NCBI GenBank assembly: GCA_012520995.1
Contig: JAAYNI010000033.1
Span: 1-64,000, forward strand
Reading direction: 5' to 3'
Length of the DNA stretch: 64,000 bases
Source of the DNA: Candidatus Rifleibacteriota bacterium
Lineage (GTDB): Bacteria > Muiribacteriota > Ozemobacteria > Ozemobacterales > Ozemobacteraceae
This document shows, in pieces, positions 17,504 to 26,305 of this stretch. Within the stretch, counting starts at the first letter, position 1. Each line of letters begins with the position of its first letter. A program made the position numbers and the translations under genes. The notes beneath the pieces are model-generated. The model saw only the letters and a list, made by a program, of their open reading frames with translations, had not been told where the DNA came from and made no database searches.

Positions 17504-17923
17504 ATGCAAAATAACCAAGGAGACGTAAAAATATTGTCCCAACTTGAAGAAATATTAAAAGAAGGTTTCAGTGAAGCGGAAAAAAATCTGGCAGCTGTGA
17601 CAGAAGCTGCCAAGTCAGCAGCAGCTTCTTATAGGCTAGGCGATGAAAAATCGGCTATGAGCGATTTTCTCATGCTGCTTGAAGGTCTTGAGTGGCTTAA
17701 TCTGATGCTTGTAAAAGCGCCTGGCGTTTTTGCGGCTAAACTTTCTGAAACTTCGCTGGGAACAAGGCTATATAATCTTATGGACAGTCTGCAGGAACGA
17801 ACCGCGGCTTTAGAGAAGGCTCAGGCGGCTTCTGATTGGGTCAATGCTGCGGATATACTGGAATATGAGTTTCCGGAAATTTTGAAAGAAGCTGCTGATT
17901 TTATGCGAGAGGTAAGCCTCTGA
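17504..17923 (+). CDS. Helical protein between fliD and fliS, possible FliT analogue
   Basis: A 139-residue, almost entirely helical protein without signal or membrane segment. The ATG at 17504 has no ribosome site. An in-frame TTG at 17534 does follow AAGGAG by 11 bases, giving 129 residues, so the true start may be there. The sequence is rich in Ala, Glu and Leu with heptad-like spacing (ILSQLEEILKEGFSEAEKNL). No family was recognised. In enterics fliD, fliS and fliT are adjacent and FliT is the FliD chaperone; a helical protein of this size between fliD and fliS is a reasonable candidate for a FliD chaperone, but that is inference from position and size only. Confidence 0.6.
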   Translation: MQNNQGDVKILSQLEEILKEGFSEAEKNLAAVTEAAKSAAASYRLGDEKSAMSDFLMLLEGLEWLNLMLVKAPGVFAAKLSETSLGTRLYNLMDSLQERTAALEKAQAASDWVNAADILEYEFPEILKEAADFMREVSL

Positions 17924-17925
17924 AG

Positions 17926-18021
17926 ATGGGAAGAATAATCTGGACTAAAGGGAATGATCTTTTACAAGAAGACGCAAACTTGCTTTCTTTAATAAAACCG
18001 AATGGAGAGAGATATGCCTGA
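17926..18021 (+). CDS. Very short candidate ORF overlapping the fliS start
   Basis: A 31-codon frame starts with ATG two bases after the stop of the previous gene and ends at TGA inside the start of fliS (it overlaps the fliS ATG at 18014). No clear ribosome site precedes it. It could couple translation of the two genes or be a chance frame filling the 90-base gap. Confidence 0.2.
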   Translation: MGRIIWTKGNDLLQEDANLLSLIKPNGERYA

Positions 18022-18454
18022 CGCTTTGAAATATATACAGGGTTCCCGCGGAGCCGCTTACAAGAAAACTCAAATAGAGACCGCTTCCCAAGAAACTCTT
18101 ATAGTTATGATGTTTGATGGTGCTCTTAAGTTCTTGGGCTTTGCTGAAACAGCTTTCGAAGAAAAGAATATTGAGAAAATCAGCAATAATTTAAACCGGG
18201 TTCAGGCTATTTTTTCGGAGTTGCTGGCATCTCTTAATAAGGAAAAAGGCGGAGAAATAGCTGACTCTCTAGAGTCTATATACATATACTTCATAGAACA
18301 ACTTGCCAATGCCAATATGAATAAAGATTTGGAGCCTGTTTTGCTTATTAAGCCTATGATAAAGGATATGCGCGATGCTTGGGAGAATGCTGCGGCAAAT
18401 TGCTCTTCGTCATTAAAAACAGCTGCTCCTCAAAGGTTGAGTCTCGCGGTCTAA
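18014..18454 (+). CDS. fliS: Flagellar export chaperone FliS
   Basis: A 146-residue protein. The ATG at 18014 is preferred to one 12 bases upstream because GGAG lies six bases before it. The FliS fold is evident: AYKKTQIETASQETLIVMMF followed by DGALKFLGFAETAF, the conserved segment in which the chaperone contacts flagellin, and later helices with RVQAIFSELLASLN. FliS binds flagellin C-termini and prevents premature polymerisation before export. It follows fliD and the helical protein. Confidence 0.93.
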   Translation: MPDALKYIQGSRGAAYKKTQIETASQETLIVMMFDGALKFLGFAETAFEEKNIEKISNNLNRVQAIFSELLASLNKEKGGEIADSLESIYIYFIEQLANANMNKDLEPVLLIKPMIKDMRDAWENAAANCSSSLKTAAPQRLSLAV

Positions 18455-18838
18455 AAAATTGCCTCTTACGCATTTACTCAATTTATTGTACAATGCACTA
18501 GTTCGACATCTAAAAGTTGCGTATTCAAAGGACAACCGACTCAAGAAATAACGATGCTTATGTGATGCAACAGCCGCACTATAGGGAGTAGGGGGTAGGG
18601 CGTAGGGAGTAGTAAAATTGTTTAGCAGCTCAATATTACACAGCCAACAACTGCTTTAAGATGCTGATAAATAGCTGAAGCTCACATATTTCAAAAAAAA
18701 CCTGATAATACTTATATGGAATAAATCAAGAGAAAACATTGCAAATTTATTATCAAATAAAAATCTGTGTCATCTGTGTCATCTGTGGATAGAAAAAAGT
18801 TTTAGATGTTACAGACTACTAGTAAGGAGTTGATTTTT
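18455..18838. repeat. Repeat-bearing gap between fliS and the motility peptide gene
   Basis: There is no gene here apart from the leader of the next one. It holds module B (GGGAGTAGGGGGTAGGGCGT at 18584-18603, then AGGGAGTAG), preceded by GATGCAACAGCCGCAC (18564-18579), the reverse complement of which resembles the small GTGCGG..GCATC hairpin of other copies. Module A is present in reverse (ATCTGTGTCATCTGTGTCAT from 18763). A weak TACAAT box occurs at 18489. Confidence 0.55.
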
Positions 18839-19012
18839 ATGTCATCGGTAAATCAAGTTTCCACATCATCCAGAGCTTTAACGCAGCTCTTGGAAAAAGC
18901 TGTGGACTCCCAAACAGATTTGGCTAAGAAAATGGTGAAGGTTGCCGTAACAGAGAAACTTCAAGCTCAAAACTTGTCGGAATTAGGGCAAAATATAGAC
19001 GCTTATGCCTGA
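18839..19012 (+). CDS. Small YjfB-like putative motility protein
   Basis: A 57-residue protein; the ATG at 18839 has AAGGAG nine bases before it. It is one long helix ending in SELGQNIDAYA. The small size, helical core with paired Gln/Leu and the terminal LGQNID motif resemble the YjfB family of putative motility proteins, whose biochemical role is unknown. The position directly after fliS supports a flagellar link. Its stop overlaps the start of the following membrane protein by eight bases. Confidence 0.55.
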   Translation: MSSVNQVSTSSRALTQLLEKAVDSQTDLAKKMVKVAVTEKLQAQNLSELGQNIDAYA

Positions 19013-21320
19013 ATCAGGCCTCATGCAGTTTTATTTGCTAAGCAAATTGAAGCTGATTCGGGTTATTAATAGAATCAAAGCTCGTCCTTTTTTTTCTCTG
19101 ACGGTATTTTTATTTATTGCGGCAACTTTCATTGTCTTATGGACTGGCTTTAAAAAAACGCTCCTTGCTTTTCTCGCATCAACAGCACTTACGGCTTTGC
19201 CTGCAGGTGTTGTATCTATAATTCTTCTTCTATTGCTTTGTATCTGCTTTTTAATGCAGTTGATGAGCGGCGAGAGTCTAAATTTGCAGATTTCGGATGA
19301 TATAGATTTCTATTTGCCTCTGCCTCTCAAGTCTTGGGTTTTGCCGTTTTTTAAGATTTTTGAACAGACTCTGACTGCTCCATTCAATATTTTAGCGGCT
19401 ATTCCTGTTTTATTTCTGGGTGTTCTGAGCAAGATGACTTTCGAGTCATTGTTTGTTTCCTTGGCTATTCTCTTTTGTATTCTCTTCTTTTGCTCGATTT
19501 TGACTAATATTGTCGTGGTTGTTTTGAGGCTTTTTGTCAAGAAATCGGCCATTGAAGGCAAGCTTTCGCTTTTTGTGACTTTGATAACTCTGCTTCTATT
19601 TTTCTTTCTGGCAGCAGCTGTTTATTTGTCTGTTAATAATCCCGGACAAACAATTCTTTTATGGAGAGTTTTTTCCGCTGAGCCTTTTTTCTCGGCTTTT
19701 TCTTCTTTTTGGGGAGTAGCTCTTCTTGAAATCTTTCTTAAACCTTTTTTCTTTGCGGGGACCTTGCTTATAAAAGGAAAGGCCGGTTTTGATCTTCTAA
19801 AGTTCATATTTTTCTCGCTGCTATTATTCTTGCCTTTTGCTTGGATTTATAAGAAGCTTTTGGACATGACGGCTTATTTTTCGCCGCCAGATTCTGCTCC
19901 CGAAACGTTTAAGTCAGATTCCAGAGCCTTTTCTTTGTTTAAAGATCCTATTTGTCGCAAAGAATTTATTTTCTTGAAAAACAATTTGAATCTCTGCTTT
20001 AACATGACTGTTATGCCAGTTTTACTTTTTATAATGGCTAGTGTCGGCGATCTCTTTTCCGAAGGCTCCCAGATATTTGAGGTTCTGCCTGTTTTAGCTT
20101 CAGTTAGACCCTTGGCTCATATATTTGTGACCTTGCTCTTATTTTATGGCTCAATATATTTTGTGAACGTTGTGGGTTTGGAGGGCGAATCTATTCGGCT
20201 GTTGAGGACTTTGCCTATAGCGCCAGGCGACTTTTTAGCTTCTAAAACTAAATTTTGGACAATAATGGCTTTTGCTGTCTATTTGCCTTTGATTGCGATT
20301 GCCGCTTTCCTTTTAAAGTTGCCTGCGACGGATATCTTGTATCATCTTGCCAGAGGAACTGTAGAGATTGTTTGTATGATACATGCAGCTGTGAGCTTGT
20401 CCGCTATTTATGCTAGATACTCAGCTAAATCAGTAATGCAGAAATCTTCTTTTACGGCAAAGCTTTTTATGCTCTTTATGATGAATCAATTTTTGTTTAT
20501 TAATTCCTTTGATCGGGAAACTGTGTGCTTTGCTTTAACTCCGCTTTTACTGGCAACTGTTTTGAGACTTAGAGCAATAATGCTGTTGGATTTTTTTGAG
20601 GAGCCTGAAGCAATTTTGAAGTGTGATGAAGGCCGCTTTTTAGATGTTTCTTGGCTGATGGTGAAGTTTGTTTGTTTGGCGGCTTTTATTAGAATCTCAG
20701 TTTTGACAGTTTATGAGATTTTAAAACCGGGCATGATAGATGCTATGCTTTCTTCAGGTATTTTCTTTAAATTGCCTGATAACAAAGACTTCGCGGCTAT
20801 TTGGGTAGTTTCGGCTATTTTAATGTCTTTGCCTTTGCTTTTTGAAGTCTTTAAAAAACTTCCTATTAAAGAGATTTTCTTGAAAAAGTTTCCTCAAGTT
20901 TTCAAAGAGAATTTCTCTCGTCCCTTTGTTTTACTTCTTGTTGCAGTGTTAATTTTTCATGGTTATTTTATGATTTTTCCAAATTTAAAAGTTGAATTTA
21001 TGAAGAGTCTGACTTCTTTTGCTTCTTTAGCTGCATCAATGCTGGGGCAGGGGACTTTGGAAAATCTTCTGAAAACTTTGTCAGTAGTGGTTTGTTCTTT
21101 GCTTAGTCTTTTTGCCGCTTTTGCATTTAATGGACGCAAAAATGTTTTGCAAGCTTTCTCAGGAGCACTTTTAACGGCTTTCGCCATGCCAGCTTTTCTG
21201 GTTGTGCCTGGATTTTGTTACTTTGCTTTGCTGGCTTTTTCCGATACTTCTTATTCTCGGCGTTTAGTTTATGCTCTTTTCACGGCACCGCCTATTTTTG
21301 CGGGTTTATTTTTCCTTTGA
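19005..21320 (+). CDS. Large ABC-2-type membrane permease-like protein
   Basis: A 771-residue integral membrane protein with many hydrophobic segments across its length and short polar loops. The segment LLRTLPIAPGDFLASKTKFW followed by a hydrophobic stretch is the characteristic cytoplasmic turn of ABC-2-family permeases. A second start (ATG at 19023) is possible; neither has a strong ribosome site. No ATPase subunit is encoded nearby, so the partner would be elsewhere, or the protein may work alone. It overlaps the motility peptide gene by eight bases. Substrate unknown. Confidence 0.6.
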   Translation: MPESGLMQFYLLSKLKLIRVINRIKARPFFSLTVFLFIAATFIVLWTGFKKTLLAFLASTALTALPAGVVSIILLLLLCICFLMQLMSGESLNLQISDDIDFYLPLPLKSWVLPFFKIFEQTLTAPFNILAAIPVLFLGVLSKMTFESLFVSLAILFCILFFCSILTNIVVVVLRLFVKKSAIEGKLSLFVTLITLLLFFFLAAAVYLSVNNPGQTILLWRVFSAEPFFSAFSSFWGVALLEIFLKPFFFAGTLLIKGKAGFDLLKFIFFSLLLFLPFAWIYKKLLDMTAYFSPPDSAPETFKSDSRAFSLFKDPICRKEFIFLKNNLNLCFNMTVMPVLLFIMASVGDLFSEGSQIFEVLPVLASVRPLAHIFVTLLLFYGSIYFVNVVGLEGESIRLLRTLPIAPGDFLASKTKFWTIMAFAVYLPLIAIAAFLLKLPATDILYHLARGTVEIVCMIHAAVSLSAIYARYSAKSVMQKSSFTAKLFMLFMMNQFLFINSFDRETVCFALTPLLLATVLRLRAIMLLDFFEEPEAILKCDEGRFLDVSWLMVKFVCLAAFIRISVLTVYEILKPGMIDAMLSSGIFFKLPDNKDFAAIWVVSAILMSLPLLFEVFKKLPIKEIFLKKFPQVFKENFSRPFVLLLVAVLIFHGYFMIFPNLKVEFMKSLTSFASLAASMLGQGTLENLLKTLSVVVCSLLSLFAAFAFNGRKNVLQAFSGALLTAFAMPAFLVVPGFCYFALLAFSDTSYSRRLVYALFTAPPIFAGLFFL

Positions 21321-21366
21321 ATTGTTTTTTTAGATGATTCTTCTCATCGGTTTTGGTGTTCTTCAC

Positions 21367-21395
21367 TTGACACTCCACTTTAGATAGAATTAATA
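21367..21395 (+). promoter_or_regulatory. Sigma70-type promoter for the methyltransferase gene
   Basis: A consensus TTGACA (21367-21372) is followed after 17 bases by TTAATA (21390-21395). It lies just before the ATG at 21418 and would drive the glycan block. Confidence 0.45.
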
Positions 21396-21417
21396 TTTCA
21401 AGTAAGAAGGTGCTTTT

Positions 21418-22119
21418 ATGGATCTGAGAGATGTTTCTTCCAACCCCCATCGTCATCCTTGGGAGCTTTCCAGAGCGGACTCTCTGCTAAAACTGGTTGA
21501 AGCTCTGAACATCAAAGGGACTGTTTTGGATATTGGCTGCGGTGACGGCTATTTTGATACACGTCTTGTATCTTCTATTTCTGAAATAGAGAAAATCTGG
21601 GGACTTGATATCAATTTTAAAGAAAACTTCAACGAAGGAAATATCAGCTTTGTTTCAGATCTTGTTGATCTGCCTGAAGGAAAGTTTGATGCTATTTTTA
21701 TGTTAGATGTTCTTGAGCATATAGAAGACGATTTTGGATATTTGCGAGATATAAAGAGCAGATTGTCTCCTCAAGGAAAACTTGTACTGACTGTTCCTGC
21801 TTTTAACAGGATTTTTTCGAAGCATGATCGTGCTGCAAAGCACTTTCGAAGATACTCTTTGTCACAAATTTTAAACTTGTTTAAGCACAGCGGTTTTAAG
21901 GTTCAAGAAGCTTCATATTTTTATGCTTCTCTTCTTCCTATAAGGATTGCAACATTAAATAGACCGCCAAAAGTGAACGAATGGAAGTATGCTGAAAAAT
22001 CGATTATAACTACTTTGGTTAGAAATATTCTTAATTTTGATTTTTGCATTTGCCGTACTCTAAGTGCCTTTGGAATAAGACTCAAAGGTCTTTCACTTTT
22101 TGTAGTTGCTGAGCTGTAG
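21418..22119 (+). CDS. Class I SAM-dependent methyltransferase
   Basis: A 233-residue cytoplasmic enzyme. VLDIGCGDGYFDTRLV is the SAM-binding motif I, GLDINFKEN the acidic end of strand 2 and FDAIFMLDVLEHIEDDFGYL motif IV of Methyltransf_11/23 enzymes; LSPQGKLVLTVPAFNRIFSK is the typical post-core strand. The segment DRAAKHFRRYSLSQI resembles methyltransferases of polysaccharide and lipid-glycan gene clusters. Substrate unknown; neighbours point to cell-surface glycan. AAGG lies about ten bases before the ATG. Confidence 0.85.
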   Translation: MDLRDVSSNPHRHPWELSRADSLLKLVEALNIKGTVLDIGCGDGYFDTRLVSSISEIEKIWGLDINFKENFNEGNISFVSDLVDLPEGKFDAIFMLDVLEHIEDDFGYLRDIKSRLSPQGKLVLTVPAFNRIFSKHDRAAKHFRRYSLSQILNLFKHSGFKVQEASYFYASLLPIRIATLNRPPKVNEWKYAEKSIITTLVRNILNFDFCICRTLSAFGIRLKGLSLFVVAEL

Positions 22120-22326
22120 CGAGTATTTGGTGTACGGAATAAAGTTCTAAGCTTTAAAGGTTTCATGAGCAAAAACCAGCTTGTCTTATGTGATTTCTTG
22201 ACAAAAAATATGAAGTTATAGACCATGAAGATATAAAAAGCCAGAGTAAAGATTTAATCAATTAAATCATGTTCACGTATTAACTTGTAAGCTTATTCAA
22301 TAATAATGCGTTTTTGGAGATAAAGT

Positions 22327-23247
22327 ATGAAAACCGTTGTGATTTTAGGAGCTGGCGGTTTTATTGGAAAAGCCCTTACAAAAGCCGCTTTGGTTGCAGG
22401 CAATAAAGTCTATGCCATGGCAAGAGACAGAGAAACTCTCTCGGAGCTATTTAAGCATGCTAACTTGGAAATTGTTGAGCTTGATATGCATGACTATCGA
22501 AATATGGACAAATTTCTTCCAGATATCTATATAGACTCTGTTTGTTATTTATCATGGCTTGGAGGAGTTGAGACCAAGAACGTAAAAAACAACGATTTGC
22601 AAATCAAAAATTTTGAAATATTTTACGAATTTATGAATGCTATTGTTAAAGTGAAACCTAAGAAAATACTTTTTGTAAGCTCCGAGAGAAAAGCAAAAAA
22701 ACATATTTCTGGTTATCAGGATATAGTGGACTCTTTGTACGGAAGCATTAAGCACAGTTGCGAACTTGTGGGCAAAAACATAGCTTTTGAAAACAATATT
22801 TTATTCAACAGTGCGGTATTTTCACATGTATACGGTCCTGGAGATATTTCGTTTAAATCATCAAGCCAGATTATAGCCAAGATGCTTAAAAATGAAGCTG
22901 TAGACTTAATAGACAGAAATACTTTGTATGATTGGTGCTATGTTGACGATGCCGCTAATGGATTAATAAAAATTATGGAACAAGGCTTGCCTTATGTTTC
23001 CTATTATGTTGGCAGCAGAAAGGTTAAGCCGTTCGGTTGCATAATAGATAATGTTAAAAATACGCTGAACTCGCAGTCTAAGTTAAATTACGGCATTTAT
23101 AGGGATGATTACATAGTAGATTATGATAAACTGGATACTGAAAAGATTTATAGAGATACAGATTTTAGAATAGACAATAATTTTAAAGATAAAATTTTAA
23201 AAACAGCCAACTGGGTAAAAAACAATCTAGATTTGAGGCAATGTTGA
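22327..23247 (+). CDS. NAD-dependent epimerase/dehydratase (SDR)
   Basis: A 306-residue extended SDR. VVILGAGGFIGKALTKAALV is the Rossmann GxxGxxG motif and YGSIK gives the YxxxK catalytic pair. FSHVYGPGD is the typical post-catalytic substrate loop of nucleotide-sugar epimerases/dehydratases, and DWCYVDDAANGLIKIME the conserved 'VDD' segment. Its reaction is most likely on an NDP-sugar, given the GT2 four bases downstream and rmlA beyond it; the exact sugar cannot be read. GGAG lies seven bases before the ATG. Confidence 0.82.
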   Translation: MKTVVILGAGGFIGKALTKAALVAGNKVYAMARDRETLSELFKHANLEIVELDMHDYRNMDKFLPDIYIDSVCYLSWLGGVETKNVKNNDLQIKNFEIFYEFMNAIVKVKPKKILFVSSERKAKKHISGYQDIVDSLYGSIKHSCELVGKNIAFENNILFNSAVFSHVYGPGDISFKSSSQIIAKMLKNEAVDLIDRNTLYDWCYVDDAANGLIKIMEQGLPYVSYYVGSRKVKPFGCIIDNVKNTLNSQSKLNYGIYRDDYIVDYDKLDTEKIYRDTDFRIDNNFKDKILKTANWVKNNLDLRQC

Positions 23248-23251
23248 CATT

Positions 23252-24187
23252 ATGAAAAAACTATCAATCATAGTTCCAATATATTTCAACGAAATGAATA
23301 TAGACGATTTGTATTCAGAATTAACAGAAACACTGAAGAAAAGCGAGAATGAATTTGAGTATGAAATAGTGTTGGTTGATGATGGCTCTTTGGACAGCTC
23401 ATATGACAAAATGAAAGAGCTCCAGGCAAAAGATAAGCATTTCAAGATTATGAGGCTATCCAGAAATTTTGGTGCTCACACAGCTATTTTGGCAGGCCTT
23501 TCACATTGCACTGGAGATGCGGCTGTAATTATCATGGCTGATTTACAAGATCCGCCAGAAATCATATTGCAAATGTATGAAAAATATATTCAGGGCAACG
23601 ATGTGGTCTTGGCTGTCAGAAAAGATCGGGAAGACGGATTTATAACCAAGTGTTTTTCCAATTCATATTACAGACTAATGCGCAGGTTTGCACTGAAAGA
23701 AATGCCCTATGGAGGCTTTGACTGTTTTCTTATAGACAGGAAAGTCATCGAGATACTGAAAAATATGAAAGAAAAAAATTCCTCTATAGGTGGACAAGTC
23801 TTATGGTGCGGATTTAAGACAGATAAAATATTTTATGTGCGGCGAAAGAGAGCTAAGGGCAAGTCTAAATGGACTTTGTCTAAAAAAATCAAACTTTTTG
23901 TCGATTCCTTTATGTCCTTTTCATATGTTCCGATAAGGACTATGTCAGCTGCAGGTATTTGTTTGGCATTTGCAGGTTTTTTGTATGCGATTTTTGTTGT
24001 TTATCAAAAGTTGGTTGTAGGAATTAATGTGGATGGATGGGCAACCTTGGTGATCTTGTTTTTGTTGGTTTCCGGGGTTCAAATGACAATGCTGGGTGTA
24101 ATTGGCGAGTATTTATGGCGCAATTTGGATGAAACCAAAAAAAGGCCTATTTTTATAGTGGCGGATAAACAAGGATTTGATGACTAA
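23252..24187 (+). CDS. GT2 glycosyltransferase with two C-terminal membrane segments (GtrB-like)
   Basis: A 311-residue membrane-associated GT2 enzyme. The N-terminus LSIIVPIYFNEMNIDDLYSE and LVDDGSLDSS give the GT-A nucleotide site; ADLQDPPE is the DXD-equivalent; RRKRAKGKSKWTLSKKIK is the basic amphipathic loop common in polyprenyl-phosphate sugar transferases. Two membrane helices close the protein. By family this transfers a sugar from NDP to undecaprenyl phosphate, feeding GT-C enzymes such as the three downstream GT39-like proteins. Neighbour genes are the epimerase and rmlA. Confidence 0.88.
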   Translation: MKKLSIIVPIYFNEMNIDDLYSELTETLKKSENEFEYEIVLVDDGSLDSSYDKMKELQAKDKHFKIMRLSRNFGAHTAILAGLSHCTGDAAVIIMADLQDPPEIILQMYEKYIQGNDVVLAVRKDREDGFITKCFSNSYYRLMRRFALKEMPYGGFDCFLIDRKVIEILKNMKEKNSSIGGQVLWCGFKTDKIFYVRRKRAKGKSKWTLSKKIKLFVDSFMSFSYVPIRTMSAAGICLAFAGFLYAIFVVYQKLVVGINVDGWATLVILFLLVSGVQMTMLGVIGEYLWRNLDETKKRPIFIVADKQGFDD

Positions 24188-24227
24188 AATAACGAGTCTG
24201 TAATCGGCAGAGAGGATATTTAACATT

Positions 24228-25097
24228 ATGAAAGGCATAATACTTGCTGGAGGGGCAGGAACAAGACTCTATCCCATTACTAAAGCGATATCAAAACAGA
24301 TAATTCCTATATATGACAAGCCGATGATATACTATCCGTTGTCAACTTTGTTGCTTACAGGCATCAGGGATATACTTATCATATCAACGCCTGACGATAT
24401 AGGGCTCTACAAAAATCTATTGGATGACGGCACAAACCTTGGATTAAATATAAATTATGCTGTACAGAATAAACCCAAAGGCATAGCAGAGGCTTTTATT
24501 ATAGGTGAGGATTTTATCGGGAAAGATAAAGTATGTTTAGTTTTGGGCGATAATGTGTTTTACGGCAGAGGTTTTTCAGGGGTGCTTGAGAAAACTGCAG
24601 AGTTTGAAAATGGTGCCCATATATTTGGGTATTATGTTAGCAACCCTGAAGAATTTGGAGTTGTGGAGTTTGATAAAAATATGCTTGCCGTTTCATTAGA
24701 AGAAAAGCCTGCAAAGCCTAAGTCTAACTATGCTATACCTGGATTGTATTTTTATGATAACAACGTAATAGAAATTGCCAAGAACCTAAAGCCATCAGAA
24801 CGAGGTGAACTCGAAATCACATCTGTTAATAATGAGTATCTCAATAGAGGTCTTTTAAAAGTTGAGCTGTTCGGGCGCGGAATGGCTTGGCTGGATACCG
24901 GTACACATGACGGACTTCTTGAAGCCTCAAATTTTGTTCAAACAATGCAAAAACGAACAGGGCTGTATGTGTCTTGCATAGAGGAAATCGCATATAGAAA
25001 AGGCTTTATATCAAAGGAAGCGCTTCTTGACCTTGCAAAGCCTCTTATGAAGTCAGACTACGGCAAATATATTAAGCGAATAGCGGAAGAAATCTAG
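24228..25097 (+). CDS. rmlA: Glucose-1-phosphate thymidylyltransferase
   Basis: A 289-residue RmlA/RfbA, the usual length. [20 protein letters not shown] is the nucleotide-binding signature and [20 protein letters not shown] the second. It makes dTDP-glucose from glucose-1-phosphate and dTTP, the first step to dTDP-rhamnose and other deoxysugars; rmlBCD are not in the window. Its last 161 bases are repeated at 26124-26284 beyond the ORF6N gene, with 11 differences, most of them synonymous. The 3' end may therefore have been replaced by recombination. Confidence 0.95.
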   Translation: MKGIILAGGAGTRLYPITKAISKQIIPIYDKPMIYYPLSTLLLTGIRDILIISTPDDIGLYKNLLDDGTNLGLNINYAVQNKPKGIAEAFIIGEDFIGKDKVCLVLGDNVFYGRGFSGVLEKTAEFENGAHIFGYYVSNPEEFGVVEFDKNMLAVSLEEKPAKPKSNYAIPGLYFYDNNVIEIAKNLKPSERGELEITSVNNEYLNRGLLKVELFGRGMAWLDTGTHDGLLEASNFVQTMQKRTGLYVSCIEEIAYRKGFISKEALLDLAKPLMKSDYGKYIKRIAEEI

Positions 25098-25157
25098 TGC
25101 TGCCTTCAAAATTCCAGCACTGCCAAGTTATTCAAGTTTATTTCGCATAATTTGCTT

Positions 25158-26051
25158 CTACTTTATTTTATCTATTATACTGTTAATTACTTGCTGCTCT
25201 TCTATCTTTGTAATTCCAAAACTCTTTTTTCCTGCATCTTTGATTGAAGCACCTATATGATAAACTTCTTTATTATCAATAATCAAAAAGCGATCATGGA
25301 AATCATTCCTATTTTTAACAATTAAGCCTTGATACTGGGCGTTGAATTTAGAGATATCTTTACTTGTTAAATTTCCATTTCCTGAGCCTGTAATAAGGAC
25401 CAAAACTCCTTTGTTTTTCTTGCATAACAGGTTTAATGTGTTTGTGTCTATATAATTATCTATCAATGTAAGATTATTTTTGGCTTTTTTGATTAAATCA
25501 ACAATAAAGCTGAAAGCATCGTAAATCTGTCCATCAAAGAAAATATGCTGTTTTATTTCTGTATTGTTTGCTAAGTAATTAAAAACTTTCTCTAATTTTT
25601 TATCTGTTTCGATTTGTTTTACTTCTATCCTGTCTAATCTTGAGAAAAGCTGCTGATTTGAAATGAGAAACTTTCTCATTTCGATAAAGCTATCCATAAT
25701 TCTAATACTTATTTCGACAGCTACCTCACTTCTAAGTACAGAAGAAAGCATTGCAATTCCTTGTTCTGTAAAGACATAGGGCATGTATCTTCGTCCGCCA
25801 TGTTTATTTTTTCCGCTTGAGGTCACAAATCGTGACCTCAATTCTTCATATTCCTTCTCAGACAATTGGAATCTGAATCGTTCAGGAAATCTTTCTATAT
25901 TTCTTTTAACGGCTTGATTAAAAACCTTGGTTTGAACTTGATATAGCATGGCAAGATCGCTGTCTATCATGACTTGTTTACCTCTGATAGTATATACCAT
26001 GTCCTGAATTTTCCTATTTTCCAGTATAACCTGTAATTTATCCTCAGACAT
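25158..26051 (-). CDS. ORF6N-domain DNA-binding protein with PLD-like C-terminal motif
   Basis: A 297-residue protein. The ATG at 26051 is chosen because GGGGA lies five bases before it; the frame stays open to a TTG inside the duplicated rmlA segment. The N-terminal ORF6N domain (about 1-100) contains IRGKQVMIDSDLAMLYQVQT and RFPERFRFQLSEKEYEELRS, typical of this phage-related DNA-binding family. The C-terminal half has HDRFLIID, a phospholipase-D-type HxKxxxxD motif with Arg for Lys, followed by YHIGASIKDAG. The gene is opposite in strand to its neighbours and sits between two copies of the rmlA 3' end, a sign of lateral arrival. Role unknown; mobile-element or defence linked. Confidence 0.75.
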   Translation of the reverse strand: MSEDKLQVILENRKIQDMVYTIRGKQVMIDSDLAMLYQVQTKVFNQAVKRNIERFPERFRFQLSEKEYEELRSRFVTSSGKNKHGGRRYMPYVFTEQGIAMLSSVLRSEVAVEISIRIMDSFIEMRKFLISNQQLFSRLDRIEVKQIETDKKLEKVFNYLANNTEIKQHIFFDGQIYDAFSFIVDLIKKAKNNLTLIDNYIDTNTLNLLCKKNKGVLVLITGSGNGNLTSKDISKFNAQYQGLIVKNRNDFHDRFLIIDNKEVYHIGASIKDAGKKSFGITKIEEQQVINSIIDKIK

Positions 26052-26123
26052 AGCTGTCCCCATACTTTCTATAAGCAGTTTTTTTGCGATCGTTTCTATT
26101 ATATCAAACTTGAACTCAATTTT

Positions 26124-26284
26124 TTCAAACAATGCAAAAACGAACAGGGCTGTATGTGTCTTGCATAGAGGAAATAGCCTATAGAAAAGGCTTTATATCA
26201 AGAGAAGCTCTTATTGATCTTGCAAAGCCTCTAATGAAGTCAGACTACGGCAAGTATATTAAGAGAATAGCGGAAGAAAACTAG
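26124..26284 (+). pseudogene. Second copy of the rmlA 3' end (remnant)
   Basis: A 161-base segment aligning without gaps to 24937-25097, the last codons of rmlA including the stop. The first 52 bases are identical; 11 substitutions lie in the rest. Most are synonymous, and the changes are Lys to Arg, Leu to Ile and a terminal Ile to Asn, so it diverged under selection before being truncated. It has no start or 5' part. It marks the far edge of the ORF6N insertion. Confidence 0.85.
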
Positions 26285-26305
26285 TATTTATTCGCAAATG
26301 CAATC

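Noticed and set aside
19005-21320. Complete ABC transporter
   Set aside because: Only a membrane protein is encoded; no ATP-binding subunit with Walker motifs lies nearby.
25098-26123. Insertion sequence between the rmlA copies
   Set aside because: No transposase gene and no terminal inverted repeats were found; only the ORF6N gene is present.
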